A stretch of 57,666 nucleotides of DNA, from NCBI RefSeq assembly GCF_030691135.1, contig NZ_JAUYFA010000110.1, forward strand, positions 1-57,666, in the 5' to 3' direction. The position numbers and the translations under genes were made by a program. The DNA is from Phreatobacter sp. (GTDB lineage: Bacteria; Pseudomonadota; Alphaproteobacteria; Rhizobiales; Phreatobacteraceae). Below, one piece after another: positions 6,324 to 15,130 of the stretch. Positions within the stretch are counted from its first letter, which is position 1. Each line of letters starts with the position of its first letter. The notes below the pieces were generated by a model. The model saw only the letters and a list, made by a program, of their open reading frames with translations. It was not told the origin of the DNA and searched no databases.

Positions 6324-8900
6324 CTACTGCTGCGGCGCCTGGGTGTTCTGCTGGTTGAGCAGTTCTGTCACCCGCCGCAGCGTCACGCGCCGGTTCTCCC
6401 GCGACGGCCCCTGCGTCTGCACCTTGGGGTATTGCTCGCCATAGCCCTGCGTCGTCAGATTCTCCGGCGGGACATTGTAAGACTGCGTCAGCACAGCGGC
6501 GATCGACTGGGCGCGACGATCCGACAGCGACAGGTTGTCCGTGTCATTGCCGACGGCGTCCGTATGGCCCTCGATCAGGAACACCTCGTTCGGATTGGCC
6601 GTGATGGCTCTGCCGAGAGCGGCGGCGATCGTGTCGAGGCGACCGATCTGATCCGGCTTCACCTCCCACGACCCCGCGTCGAAGTTGATCGTGTTGACGT
6701 CGACGCTGCGCGTATAGGCGCGCACCGTCGGGCTGTGACGCACCTCGTCCAGCGTGTAGCGCCGCGGCGGGCGCTGCACCGGAGGAGCGGTCAGGGCTTC
6801 GTAGATCATCTCCGGCGGCGCCTCGCCGGCATCGACCATGTAGCGTTCCTGCGACATGGAATATTCCGGCGGCGGCAGCACGATGATCTGCTCCTCGAAG
6901 GTCCGCGCCCGCGGCCGGAAGGAATTGTCGATCAGGATGACCTCGCGCCCGTCCGGATAGCGGCGGATGCGGCGCAGCAGCTGGCCGTTGTCGTCAGTCA
7001 CCGTGATGACGCGCACGCCACCTGGCCGCTCGTAGGACGAGACCATCTCGTTGCCGCGCCGTTCGGTACGGAAATCACCGCCGAGATCGCGGAAGCGTGC
7101 CGTCTCGTCATGGCGGATGAAGACCCCTTCGCCGTCGCGTACGATGGTCCGACCGGGCTCGTGGATGACGGTGACGCCGTCCTCCGTGAACTCGCGGCGG
7201 CGGGCACGCACCTCGCCGACATCGTCGGCGCGGGCGCCCTGGTTGAGCATGAAGCCGCCGATCAGACCGGCTCCGAGCCCGATGGCCGCAGCGCCGGCGG
7301 GACCGATGCGCGAACCCCGGCGGCGTTCCGGTGGACCGCTCGGCGGCAACTGGCCGCCGGCGAGGCCACCGGGACCGGTGGCGCCTGGTACCTGTCCGGG
7401 CAGTCCGGGGCCGCGTTGACCGAAACCAGGCTGTCCGGGTGTCGGCGGCAGGCCCGGACCCGGCTGCGCCAGGCCCGGCTGGCCTGGAACAAGAGGCTGA
7501 CCGGTGCCGGGCTGGCCGACGGGCGGCGTCCCGGGAGCGCGCTGACCGATGCCTGGCTGGCCGATGCCCGGCTGACCGGGGACGAGAGGCTGACCGGTGC
7601 CGGGTTGGCCGACAGGCGGCGTACCGGGAGCGCGCTGGCCAATGCCTGGCTGGCCTGTGAGAGGCTGACCGGGGACGACAGGTTGACCCGTGACGGGCTG
7701 GCCGACAGGCGGCGTCCCGGGAGCGCGCTGGCCGATGCCCGGCTGACCCGTGACGGGCTGGCCGACGCCAGGAGGCTGCCCCGTGCCGGCCTGACCGGGG
7801 ACGAGAGGCTGACCGGTGCCGGGTTGGCCGACAGGCGGCGTACCGGGAGCGCGCTGGCCGATGCCCGGCTGGCCCGTGACGGGCTGGCCGACGCCCGGAG
7901 GCTGACCCGTGCCGGCCTGACCGACGCCAGACGGCTGACCCGTGCCAGGTTGGCCGACGAGCGGCGCACCGGGAGCGCGCTGGCCGATCCCCGGCTGGCC
8001 CACGGGCGGCGTACCCGGAGCCCTCTGGCCGATGCCAGGCTGGCCGGGGACCACAGGCTGACCCGTGCCGGGTTGGCCGACGAGCGGCGCACCAGGAGCG
8101 CGCTGGCCGATACCCGGCTGGCCGGTTCCAGGGGGCTGTCCCGTGCCGGTCTGGCCCACCGGCGGCCGACCGGGAATGCCAGGGCTGCGCTCGCCCGCGG
8201 CAGGCTGGCCGGGGATCCCGGGATTGCGCTGACCGGACACCGGCGGCTGTACCGTCTGACCCTGCGGATTGCCGCTGAACGGCGGACGCCCATCCGACGG
8301 CCGGATCGCACCGGGAGAACCAGCAGGCCGCAAAGGAACGCCGGCGGCCGGCGGCGGTGCGCTTCGCTGGCCCGTTGCTGCGGGCGGCGTTGCGCCGCGG
8401 CCCTGTTGAGGCTGGACGAAACCCGGCGGCGGCGTCGCGGGACGGTCGCCAATCGCCGGAGGCGCGCCCCGCACGGCCGGCTGCTGGGTCTGACCCGATC
8501 GTGTCGCCGGAGGCGCCCCCACCGGCGGCCGCTGCTGGACGGCGGCGGGACCCGTGACGCGCGGCTGTTGTGGCGGGGTGGCCTGGACGGGGGCACGCGG
8601 CTGCTGGGGAGGGCTGGCCTGAACGGGTGAACGCTGCTGGATTGGCGGGGCCTGGCGCTGCGGAGCCAACTGGGCGGGCTGGCGCGGTTGCTGCTGGATC
8701 GGCGCCGTGGGCGCCCGCGGCTGCTGCACGGCGGGGCGGCCCTGCGGCGGCTGGCCGGGGCGGCGCTGCCGCGGATCCTGCTCCTGGACCTGCGCCAGAA
8801 TGATGGCGCCTTCCGCGGGAAGGCCCTGGGCGAAGCCAGGCATCACGGCGAGGACGGGAAGTATCGTCCCCGCCAGCAGGGCGCGTTTGATCGCGTGCAT
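6324..8900 (-). CDS. OmpA-family protein with long Pro/Gly/Gln repeat region
   Basis: An 858-residue envelope protein. A signal peptide (MHAIKRALLAGTILPVLAVM, cleavage after GFAQG or so) is followed by about 480 residues of Pro/Gln/Gly-rich sequence containing seven GIGQRAPG units. A glycine-zipper stretch (GAAAIGLGAGLIGG) may insert in a membrane. The last 130 residues are an OmpA C-terminal peptidoglycan-binding domain: INFDAGSWEVKP, IEGHTDAVGNDTDNLSLSDR, RRAQSIAAVL and a final ENRRVTLRR. The ATG at 8900 has GGGAG six bases upstream; an ATG two codons earlier is too close to it. Proposed role: anchoring or spanning between outer membrane and peptidoglycan. The repeats keep long frames open on both strands, which should not be read as a gene. 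Confidence 0.88.
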   Translation of the reverse strand: MHAIKRALLAGTILPVLAVMPGFAQGLPAEGAIILAQVQEQDPRQRRPGQPPQGRPAVQQPRAPTAPIQQQPRQPAQLAPQRQAPPIQQRSPVQASPPQQPRAPVQATPPQQPRVTGPAAVQQRPPVGAPPATRSGQTQQPAVRGAPPAIGDRPATPPPGFVQPQQGRGATPPAATGQRSAPPPAAGVPLRPAGSPGAIRPSDGRPPFSGNPQGQTVQPPVSGQRNPGIPGQPAAGERSPGIPGRPPVGQTGTGQPPGTGQPGIGQRAPGAPLVGQPGTGQPVVPGQPGIGQRAPGTPPVGQPGIGQRAPGAPLVGQPGTGQPSGVGQAGTGQPPGVGQPVTGQPGIGQRAPGTPPVGQPGTGQPLVPGQAGTGQPPGVGQPVTGQPGIGQRAPGTPPVGQPVTGQPVVPGQPLTGQPGIGQRAPGTPPVGQPGTGQPLVPGQPGIGQPGIGQRAPGTPPVGQPGTGQPLVPGQPGLAQPGPGLPPTPGQPGFGQRGPGLPGQVPGATGPGGLAGGQLPPSGPPERRRGSRIGPAGAAAIGLGAGLIGGFMLNQGARADDVGEVRARRREFTEDGVTVIHEPGRTIVRDGEGVFIRHDETARFRDLGGDFRTERRGNEMVSSYERPGGVRVITVTDDNGQLLRRIRRYPDGREVILIDNSFRPRARTFEEQIIVLPPPEYSMSQERYMVDAGEAPPEMIYEALTAPPVQRPPRRYTLDEVRHSPTVRAYTRSVDVNTINFDAGSWEVKPDQIGRLDTIAAALGRAITANPNEVFLIEGHTDAVGNDTDNLSLSDRRAQSIAAVLTQSYNVPPENLTTQGYGEQYPKVQTQGPSRENRRVTLRRVTELLNQQNTQAPQQ
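7480..8160 (-). repeat. Degenerate repeats coding GIGQRAPG-(T/A)P(P/L)VGQP units
   Basis: Seven copies of a GIGQRAPG-containing unit alternate with GTGQP, VVPGQP/LVPGQP and VTGQP blocks; unit lengths vary from 15 to about 42 residues. At DNA level GGGAGCGCGCTGGCCGATGC-like segments recur at about 7530, 7630, 7715, 7850, 7970, 8020 and 8095. Copies are nearly identical in places, which points to recent slippage or recombination. Confidence 0.8.
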
Positions 8901-9041
8901 GGTCATCTCCCAGAGTCTCGGGTCGGGACGATCAGGAACCGACCCGACGCAACCACCATGGCACGCGAGAAAGGCGGCGCAATAGCGACCCTGCTGAGGC
9001 AGTGCGTGGCATTTGCATTAACGTCGTTCATCGGCAGCGCT

Positions 9042-9064
9042 CCCCGCGAGGGCATTGCGCGGGG
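9042..9064 (-). terminator. Possible terminator after the first Liv operon
   Basis: CCCCGCG and CGCGGGG (7-bp stem, 9-nt loop) lie 13 bases beyond the livM stop. There is no T run, so it may be an mRNA-protecting structure instead. The rest of 8901-9076 holds the OmpA-gene promoter side and shows nothing else recognisable. Confidence 0.4.
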
Positions 9065-9076
9065 CCGCCAGCCGGT

Positions 9077-10066
9077 TCAGAGCGGCTTCTTCAGCCACTT
9101 GCCGATGACGCCGACAATACCCTCGCGGAACACCAGAACGCAGATGACGAAGATGACGCCCTGGACGACGGTGACCCAGGCGCCGAGACCGGCGAGGAAG
9201 TTCTGCATCGAGATGATGACGGCGGCGCCGACGATCGGGCCGAACACCGTGCCCATGCCGCCGACCAGCGTCATCAGCACGACCTCGCCGGACATGCTCC
9301 AGTGGACGTCGGTCAGCGAGGCGAGCTGCACGGCGATCGCCTTGGTGGCACCGGCGAGGCCGGCCAGCGAAGCGGAGAGAACGAAGACCGCCAGCTTGTA
9401 CTGGTTGACGCGGTAGCCGAGCGATACCGCCCTTGCCTCGTTGTCCCGGATCGCCTTCAGCACCTGCCCGAAGGGCGAATGGATGATCCGGTAGATCAGC
9501 AGCACGCCGACGAAGAAGATCACGGCGACGAGGTAATAGGTCGTCGTGTCGTTGCCGAGCGGCAGCACGCCGAACAGGGCGTTGCGCGGCACGGCCTGGA
9601 TGCCGTCCTCACCCCCGGTGAAGCGCGGCGCCTGCAGCGAGAAGAAGTAGACCATCTGCGCCAGCGCCAGGGTGATCATGGCGAAGTAGATGCCCTGCCG
9701 GCGGATAGCGAGAGCCCCGAAGGCGAGGCCCAGCACGGCGCCCGAGCCCGTTCCCAGCAGGATCGACACTTCGGGCGTCAGCCCCCAGTGCTTGGCCGTA
9801 TACGCCGCGACATAGGCGGCGAAGCCGAAATAGGCGGCATGGCCGAAGGACAGGAGGCCGCCATAGCCGAGCATCAGGTTGAAGGCGCAGGCGAACAGCG
9901 CGAAGCACAGCACCTTCATCAGGAAGAACGGATAGCCGATCACCGGAATGAAGGGCAGCACGACGAGCAGCGCCGCCATGCCGATGAACAGCGTGCGATG
10001 AAGCGCGGAATGATCGGCCTGCTCGGCGTTCTCGGGGGCGGGAGGGGTGATGGTGACTTCGGCCAT
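9077..10066 (-). CDS. livM: Liv-type ABC transporter permease (LivM)
   Basis: Inner-membrane permease of a branched-chain-amino-acid-type ABC importer, 329 residues with 8-10 hydrophobic segments. It carries the LivM hallmark FNLMLGYGGLLSFGHAAYFG (about 70-90), the cytoplasmic coupling segment IIHSPFGQVLKAIRDNEARA (about 190-210) that meets the ATPases, and LVGGMGTVFGPIVGA near the C terminus. Start ATG 10066 overlaps the livH stop by one base (TGATG), so the pair is co-translated. It is the last gene of livG-livF-livK-livH-livM. Substrate cannot be read from the permease; such systems carry amino acids, amides, urea or aromatic acids. Confidence 0.92.
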   Translation of the reverse strand: MAEVTITPPAPENAEQADHSALHRTLFIGMAALLVVLPFIPVIGYPFFLMKVLCFALFACAFNLMLGYGGLLSFGHAAYFGFAAYVAAYTAKHWGLTPEVSILLGTGSGAVLGLAFGALAIRRQGIYFAMITLALAQMVYFFSLQAPRFTGGEDGIQAVPRNALFGVLPLGNDTTTYYLVAVIFFVGVLLIYRIIHSPFGQVLKAIRDNEARAVSLGYRVNQYKLAVFVLSASLAGLAGATKAIAVQLASLTDVHWSMSGEVVLMTLVGGMGTVFGPIVGAAVIISMQNFLAGLGAWVTVVQGVIFVICVLVFREGIVGVIGKWLKKPL

Positions 10067-10953
10067 CAGGCGGTCCTCCCGAAGAGGCCGGCCGGCTTCA
10101 CGAGCAGCACGATGGCCATGATGATGAAGATGACGGTGGCCGAGGCCTCGGGATAGAAGACCTTGGTCAGCCCCTCGATGATGCCGAGGCCGAAGCCGGT
10201 CACGATGGCGCCGAGGATCGAGCCCATGCCGCCGATGACCACCACGGCGAAGACCACGATGATGAGATCGGCACCCATGTTCGGGTTGACCGAGTAGATC
10301 GGCGCGGCGAGCACGCCGGCAAAGGCGGCGAGGCCGACACCGAAACCGTAGGTGAGGGTGATCAGCAGCGGTACGTTGATGCCGAAGGCCTGCGTCAGCG
10401 TCGGATTCTCTGTCGCGGCGCGCAGATAGGCGCCGAGCCGGGTCTTCTCGATGACGAACCACGTCGCGAGACAGACGGCGAGCGAGGCGACGACGACCCA
10501 GGCGCGGTAGTTGGGCAGGAACATGAAGCCGAGATTCTGGCCGCCGCGCAGTTCCGCGGGGATCTGGTAGGGCAGACCCGACGAGCCGAAATAGTTGCGG
10601 AACAATCCCTGGATGATGAGGGCGAGGCCGAAGGTCAGCAGCAGGCCGTAGAGATGATCGAGGTGATAGAGCCGTTGCATGAACAATCGCTCGATGATCA
10701 CGCCGGAGACGCCCGCCACCACGGGGGCGAGCAGGAGCGAGGGCCAGTAACCGATGCCCAGCCAGTTGAGCAGCATCCAGGCGATGAAGGCGCCCATCAT
10801 GTACTGCGCGCCGTGGGTGAAGTTGATGATGTTGAGAAGGCCGAAGATGACGGCGAGGCCGAGGCTGAGGATCGCGTAGAACGAGCCGTTGATCAGCCCC
10901 AGAAGGAGCTGTCCGAAGAGGGCCTGGGGCGGAATGCCTAAGAGCTCGAACAT
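10066..10953 (-). CDS. livH: Liv-type ABC transporter permease (LivH)
   Basis: Partner permease of LivM, 295 residues, with about eight membrane spans. Diagnostic segments are GLINGSFYAILSLGLAVIFG (about 19-38), LLNIINFTHGAQYMMGAFIA (about 39-58), the coupling helix EKTRLGAYLRAATENP (about 169-184) and VVIGGMGSILGAIVTGFGLG (about 237-256). It lies 61 bp after the binding-protein gene, separated by a GC-rich hairpin that probably lowers permease expression relative to the binding protein, and overlaps livM by one base. Confidence 0.93.
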   Translation of the reverse strand: MFELLGIPPQALFGQLLLGLINGSFYAILSLGLAVIFGLLNIINFTHGAQYMMGAFIAWMLLNWLGIGYWPSLLLAPVVAGVSGVIIERLFMQRLYHLDHLYGLLLTFGLALIIQGLFRNYFGSSGLPYQIPAELRGGQNLGFMFLPNYRAWVVVASLAVCLATWFVIEKTRLGAYLRAATENPTLTQAFGINVPLLITLTYGFGVGLAAFAGVLAAPIYSVNPNMGADLIIVVFAVVVIGGMGSILGAIVTGFGLGIIEGLTKVFYPEASATVIFIIMAIVLLVKPAGLFGRTA

Positions 10954-10977
10954 GGACTGCGGATCCCAAGGGAAGGC

Positions 10978-11000
10978 GGGGCGCCGACGAGCGGCGCCCC
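10978..11000 (-). promoter_or_regulatory. Intercistronic hairpin between livK and livH
   Basis: GGGGCGCC and GGCGCCCC form a perfect 8-bp stem with a 7-nt loop, 15 bases after the binding-protein stop. No T run follows, so it is better read as a 3'-end stabiliser or partial attenuator that favours the binding-protein message. The same arrangement occurs after the binding-protein genes at 17055 and 46553. Confidence 0.55.
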
Positions 11001-11014
11001 GGATGCGGGTTGGA

Positions 11015-12241
11015 TCAGGCGCGAACCAGCGGGCAGGCGTTGGCGCTGAGCGGCCGGAACGCCTCTTCTGCCGGCAGGGTGGCCAGCAGCTTGTAATAGT
11101 CCCACGGACCCTTGGACTCGGACGGCTTCTTCACCTCGAACAGATAGGCCGGGTGCAGCTTGCGGCCGTCGGCGCGGACCGTGCCCTTGCCGAACAGCGG
11201 ATCGTCCGTCTCGTTGCCCTTCATCCAGGTCATGGCCTGTGCGGCGTCCTTCGACCTGGTCGCGGCCACGGCCTTCAGGTAGTGCAGCACTGAGCCGTAG
11301 ACGCCGGCCTGCACCATGCTCGGCATGTTGCCGGCACGCTGCGGGGCGAAGCGGCGCGACCAGGCGCGGGTGCTGTCGTTGAGATCCCAGTAGAAGGTCT
11401 CGGTCAGCACCAGGCCCTGAGCGGTCTGCAGGCCGAGGGCATGCACGTCGTTGACGAAGACGAGCAGGCCGGCGAGCTTCTGGCCGCCCGCCGTGATGCC
11501 GAATTCGGCCGCCTGCTTGATCGAGTTGACCGTGTCGCCGCCGGCATTGGCAAGGCCGATCACCTTCGCACGCGAAGCCTGGGCCTGCAGCAGGAACGAC
11601 GAGAAGTCCGTGCCGGGGAAGGGCGTGCGGACCGCGCCGAGAACCCGGCCACCCTGGCGCTGGACGACCGCCGTGGTGTCACGCTCGAGTGCATGGCCGA
11701 AGGCATAGTCGGCGGTCAGGAAGAACCAGGTGTCGCCGCCCGCCTTCACCATCGCGCCGCCCGTGCCCTGCGACAGCATGTAGGTGTCGTAGGTCCAGTG
11801 AACCGTGTTGGGCGAGCACTGCGAGCCCGTGAGGTCGGACGTCGCGGCCCCCGAATTAAGGAAGATCTTGTTCTTCTCGCGGGTGATCTGGTTGACCGCG
11901 AGCGCCACTGAGGAGGTCGGCACGTCGGCGATCACGTCGACGGCGTCATTGTCGTACCACTGGCGCGCGATATTGGCGCCGACGTCGGGCTTGTTCTGGT
12001 GATCGGCAGAAACGATCTGGACGTTGAGGCCCTTGGCGGCGGCGCCGAAATCCTCCGCCGCCATGCGGGCGGCGATGGCGGAACCTTCGCCGGTCAGGTC
12101 GGCGTAGAGACCGGAGCGGTCGTTGAGCACGCCGATCTTGATGTTGATGGGCTGCTGCGCCTGCGCCATCGAGCGGGCGGAGAAGGCGGTAGCGGCTGCG
12201 CCGGCAAGGACGGAGCGGCGGTTCATGCGGAACATCGTCAT
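11015..12241 (-). CDS. Periplasmic amino-acid-type binding protein (LivK-like)
   Basis: Substrate-capturing protein of the adjoining importer, 408 residues, Peripla_BP_6 family. A twin-arginine signal (RMNRRSVLAGAAATAFSARS) suggests Tat export. The mature part opens INIKIGVLNDRSGLYADLTG, the usual first strand with the substrate-contacting turn, and contains DVIADVPTSSVALAVNQI and FFLTADYAFGHALERD typical of the family. Start ATG 12241 has GGAGG seven bases upstream; a TTG five codons earlier is less likely. Similar proteins are annotated for branched-chain amino acids, amides or aromatic acids, so the substrate is open. Located between livF and livH. Confidence 0.9.
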   Translation of the reverse strand: MTMFRMNRRSVLAGAAATAFSARSMAQAQQPINIKIGVLNDRSGLYADLTGEGSAIAARMAAEDFGAAAKGLNVQIVSADHQNKPDVGANIARQWYDNDAVDVIADVPTSSVALAVNQITREKNKIFLNSGAATSDLTGSQCSPNTVHWTYDTYMLSQGTGGAMVKAGGDTWFFLTADYAFGHALERDTTAVVQRQGGRVLGAVRTPFPGTDFSSFLLQAQASRAKVIGLANAGGDTVNSIKQAAEFGITAGGQKLAGLLVFVNDVHALGLQTAQGLVLTETFYWDLNDSTRAWSRRFAPQRAGNMPSMVQAGVYGSVLHYLKAVAATRSKDAAQAMTWMKGNETDDPLFGKGTVRADGRKLHPAYLFEVKKPSESKGPWDYYKLLATLPAEEAFRPLSANACPLVRA

Positions 12242-12295
12242 GGTCGTATCCTCCAAAAGGGTCCGGTTGGGTCGGTTTTTCTTGTTGTTGCGGGC

Positions 12296-13033
12296 TCACA
12301 CACCCAGATGGGCGTGCAGCTTGTCGATGTTTTTGTCGAGCTCAGCGTTGTGGATCATGTCAACGACGCGGCCCTGCTCGACGAGGTAGTGACGGTCGGC
12401 GACCGTCTGGGCGAAGCGGAAGTTCTGCTCGACGAGAATGATCGTGAAACCCTCGCGCTTCAACCGGGCGATCGTGCGGCCGATCTGTTCGATGATGACC
12501 GGCGCGAGGCCTTCGGTCGGCTCATCGAGCAGCAGGAATTTCGCGCCCGTGCGCAGGATGCGGGCGATGGAAAGCATCTGCTGCTCGCCGCCCGACAGCT
12601 TGGTGCCCTGGCTGTGCAGGCGCTCCTTGATGTTGGGAAACAGTTCGAAGATCTGCTCCACCGTCATGCCGCCCGGCTGGACCTGCGGCGGCAGCATCAG
12701 ATTCTCCTCCACCGAGAGCGAGGAGAAGATGCCACGCTCCTCCGGCACGTAGCCGATCCCCATGCGCGCGATGGCGCGCGAGGACATCTCGACCGTCTCG
12801 GTGCCCTGGAAGCGGATCGCGCCCTGGCGCTTGCTCATGATGCCGATGATGGACTTCAGCGTCGTCGTCTTGCCCGCGCCGTTGCGGCCGAGAAGGGTGA
12901 TCACCTCACCCTCTGCAACCTCGAGATTGACGCCGTGCAGGACGTGCGATTCGCCGTACCAGGCGTGGAGATCGCGCACTTCCAGCATCGGCGCTGCCGT
13001 GACCTGGCGGGTCGTGTCCAATGCCTCAGCCAT
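12296..13033 (-). CDS. livF: Liv-type ABC transporter ATPase (LivF)
   Basis: Cytoplasmic ATP-binding subunit, 245 residues. Walker A GRNGAGKTT (about 49-57), Q-loop region GYVPEERGIFSSLSVEENL, signature LSGGEQQML (about 146-154), Walker B FLLLDEPTEGLAP (about 166-178) and switch His replaced in the family-typical way by Gln (LVEQN) are all present. Its start overlaps the livG stop by 8 bp, so the two ATPases are translationally coupled. The binding-protein gene follows after 54 bp. Confidence 0.93.
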   Translation of the reverse strand: MAEALDTTRQVTAAPMLEVRDLHAWYGESHVLHGVNLEVAEGEVITLLGRNGAGKTTTLKSIIGIMSKRQGAIRFQGTETVEMSSRAIARMGIGYVPEERGIFSSLSVEENLMLPPQVQPGGMTVEQIFELFPNIKERLHSQGTKLSGGEQQMLSIARILRTGAKFLLLDEPTEGLAPVIIEQIGRTIARLKREGFTIILVEQNFRFAQTVADRHYLVEQGRVVDMIHNAELDKNIDKLHAHLGV

Positions 13034-13790
13034 GACCGGCTCCGATATAGGCTTCGATCACGAGCGGATCCTTCGAGACGGTCGCATAGTCGCCCTCGGC
13101 GAGAACCTTGCCGCGCGCCAGCACGGTGATGCGGTCGGAGAGCGATGCGACGACAGAGAGGTTGTGCTCCACCATCAGGATGGTGCGGTTGGCCGAAACC
13201 CGACGGATCAGCTCGGAGATGCGGTCGACATCCTCGTGCCCCATGCCGGCCATCGGTTCGTCCAGCAGCATCATTTCCGGGTCGAGCGCCAGCGTCGTGG
13301 CGATTTCCAGCGCCCGCTTGCGGCCATAGGAGAGTTCCACCGCCTGGTGGCGCGAGAATTCCGCGAGCCCGACGGCTTCCACCAGGCGCGCGGCCTCGCC
13401 GTCGAGCGCCTTGAGCACCTGCTCGGAATTCCAGAAGTCGAAACTGTCGCCGCGCTTGCGCTGCAAGGCGATGCGGACGTTCTCGAGAACCGTCAGATGC
13501 GGAAAGACCGCAGAGATCTGGAAGGAACGCACCAGGCCGAGGCGGGCGATGTCGGCAGGCTTCGCCCCGGTGATGTCCTGCCCCTTGTAGGTGATGGTCC
13601 CGCGGGTCGGGATCAGGAACTTGGTCAGCAGATTGAAACAGGTGGTCTTGCCGGCACCGTTCGGCCCGATGAGCGCATGGATCGTGCCACGCCTGACGGC
13701 GAGGTCGACCTCGCTCACGGCGGTGAAGCCCTTGAAGTCCTTCGTCAGACCTCGGGTCTGAAGGATGATGTCGTCGGTCGTTCCCACCAT
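13026..13790 (-). CDS. livG: Liv-type ABC transporter ATPase (LivG)
   Basis: Second ATPase of the importer, 254 residues. Walker A GPNGAGKTT (about 43-51), LSYGRKRALEIA as the LivG-type signature (about 157-168), Walker B MMLLDEPMAGMGHED and the H-loop MVEHN are clear; the C-terminal VIEAYIGAGHG tail is typical of LivG. It is the first gene of the livGFKHM operon. The ATG at 13790 is chosen because the ABC fold begins directly after it; the frame is open upstream for 280 codons but those residues match nothing. Confidence 0.92.
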   Translation of the reverse strand: MVGTTDDIILQTRGLTKDFKGFTAVSEVDLAVRRGTIHALIGPNGAGKTTCFNLLTKFLIPTRGTITYKGQDITGAKPADIARLGLVRSFQISAVFPHLTVLENVRIALQRKRGDSFDFWNSEQVLKALDGEAARLVEAVGLAEFSRHQAVELSYGRKRALEIATTLALDPEMMLLDEPMAGMGHEDVDRISELIRRVSANRTILMVEHNLSVVASLSDRITVLARGKVLAEGDYATVSKDPLVIEAYIGAGHG

Positions 13791-14123
13791 GCACTCTGTT
13801 CTTTGTCTGTGCGTTGGCCGGCATTGCTGCATGGCACGCGACGCATAGTCAATCGAAAACCTGACGCCTTCGTCATGTCTAACGGCAGATGTCCGCGCTT
13901 CATGGTCCACCCGCGCGCTCTTGTCGCAATCCGTCGGTCGCTCGGGATCGCGGCGGGTGAAGGGAGGTCGCCGCAATGCCCTGTGGAGGGTTGCAGCCCA
14001 CGGCCCCGTGGTGAAGGGAGCGCCCTCGCAGAACGGGGACCGGTCCGGCGACGGCGCGGGTTGCGCCGCCCCCTCCCCCGCTCGACACTGGCGCCCGGGA
14101 GCAACGCCGAAAAGGATACCGCC
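13791..14123. promoter_or_regulatory. Divergent intergenic region (livG / SMP-30)
   Basis: A 333-bp gap with promoters for both flanking genes. On the minus strand TTGACT (13852-13847) and CAGCAA (13829-13824) are 17 bp apart, a weak sigma-70-like match that would drive the liv operon. The part from 13920 on is GC-rich; GGTGAAGGGAG occurs twice (13956-13966 and 14010-14020) and CCCTGTGGAGGG near 13978 is a small palindrome. I see no convincing gene in it despite open frames on the minus strand. Confidence 0.35.
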
Positions 14124-15068
14124 ATGTGGGAACCGAGCCCGATCTATCCCGACCCGTCGATCGAGATCCTCGATCCGCGCTTCCTCAAGTACCGCCTCTT
14201 CAATGCGGCGGTCGAACGCCTCGCCACCGGCCTGCGTTGGGGCGAGGGACCGGTCTGGATCGGCGATCAGCGCTGCCTGCTCATCAGCGACATTCCCAAC
14301 GACCGCATCCTCCGCTGGGACGAGGAAACCGGCGCCGTCACGCCGTTCCGCGCGCCGAGCAACAAGGCTAACGGCAATACCCGCGACCGTCAGGGCCGGC
14401 TCGTCACCTGCGAGCACGGAGGCCGCCGCGTCATCCGCACTGAATATGACGGCTCCATCACCGTCATCGCCAGCCATTACGGCGACCGGCGCCTCAACTC
14501 GCCCAACGACGTCGTGGTCAAATCGGACGGGTCGATCTGGTTCACCGATCCCGCCTTCGGCCTCCTCAGCCACTACGAGGGCACCGTCGCCGAGCCGGAA
14601 CTGCCGCAGAACGTCTATCGCGTCGACCCGGTGCACTGCGAGATCACCATCGTGGCGGAGGCGGTCGCCGGTCCCAACGGCCTCTGCTTCTCACCCGACG
14701 AGAAGACCTTCTACCTCGTCGAGTCGCGCGCCACCCCGCATCGCCTCATCGCCGCCTACGACGTTGCGGCCGACGGCCGCTCGATCGGCAACCGGCGCGT
14801 CTTCGCCGATGCCGGCCCGGGCGGAACCCCTGACGGCATCCGCTGCGACATCGACGGCAATCTCTGGTGCGGCTGGGGCATGGGCGCTCCCGACCTCGAC
14901 GGTGTCATGGTCTTCGCCCCCGACGGGACGGCCATCGGGCGGATCGCCCTGCCCGAGCGCTGCGCCAATGTCTGTTTCGGCGGCCGCAACCGCAACCGCC
15001 TGTTCATGGCCACCGGCCGCGGCCTCTATGCGCTCTATGTCAACACGCAAGGCGCCCCCGGCGGCTGA
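14124..15068 (+). CDS. SMP-30/gluconolactonase-family lactonase
   Basis: A 314-residue six-bladed beta-propeller hydrolase that opens sugar-acid lactones. Metal ligands are in the expected places: Glu in LRWGEGPVWIGD (about 38-49), Asn in LNSPNDVVV (about 127-135), Asn in AGPNGLCFSPD and Asp in GTPDGIRCDIDGNLW (about 236-250). No signal peptide, so cytoplasmic. Start ATG 14124 follows AAAAGGATA. It stands alone between the divergent liv operon and a convergent peptide importer, so neighbours do not reveal its substrate; gluconolactone or a related aldonolactone is the default. Confidence 0.85.
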   Translation: MWEPSPIYPDPSIEILDPRFLKYRLFNAAVERLATGLRWGEGPVWIGDQRCLLISDIPNDRILRWDEETGAVTPFRAPSNKANGNTRDRQGRLVTCEHGGRRVIRTEYDGSITVIASHYGDRRLNSPNDVVVKSDGSIWFTDPAFGLLSHYEGTVAEPELPQNVYRVDPVHCEITIVAEAVAGPNGLCFSPDEKTFYLVESRATPHRLIAAYDVAADGRSIGNRRVFADAGPGGTPDGIRCDIDGNLWCGWGMGAPDLDGVMVFAPDGTAIGRIALPERCANVCFGGRNRNRLFMATGRGLYALYVNTQGAPGG

Positions 15069-15076
15069 AACGCAGA

Positions 15077-15105
15077 CCGCCGCGCTTCTTGGCGAAACGC
15101 GGCGG
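15077..15105. terminator. Bidirectional hairpin between convergent genes
   Basis: CCGCCGCG and CGCGGCGG form a perfect 8-bp stem with a 13-nt loop, placed 9 bp after the lactonase stop and 26 bp after the oppC-like stop. No T run is present. Confidence 0.5.
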
Positions 15106-15130
15106 CCGGCAGGCCCAGATGGCCTGAGGG

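Noticed and set aside
7480-8160. Possible CRISPR-like array because of regularly repeated segments
   Set aside because: Repeats vary in length and spacing, are in frame with a protein, and encode Pro/Gly/Gln units; there are no unique spacers of uniform size.
6210-8630. Long plus-strand open frame (about 800 codons) opposite the OmpA-family gene
   Set aside because: It arises from the GC-rich repeats of the minus-strand gene, is full of Arg/Leu/Ala runs, and continues from the end of the acetyltransferase frame; it has no domain, and the minus-strand protein has signal peptide and OmpA domain.
9077-10969. 630-codon minus-strand frame spanning two transporter genes
   Set aside because: Only its last 329 codons are LivM; the first part is livH read in the wrong frame (Arg/His/Pro-rich).
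13791-14123. Extension of livG or an extra small gene in the 333-bp gap
   Set aside because: The frame is open upstream of livG but the residues match nothing, and the ABC fold starts right after ATG 13790.
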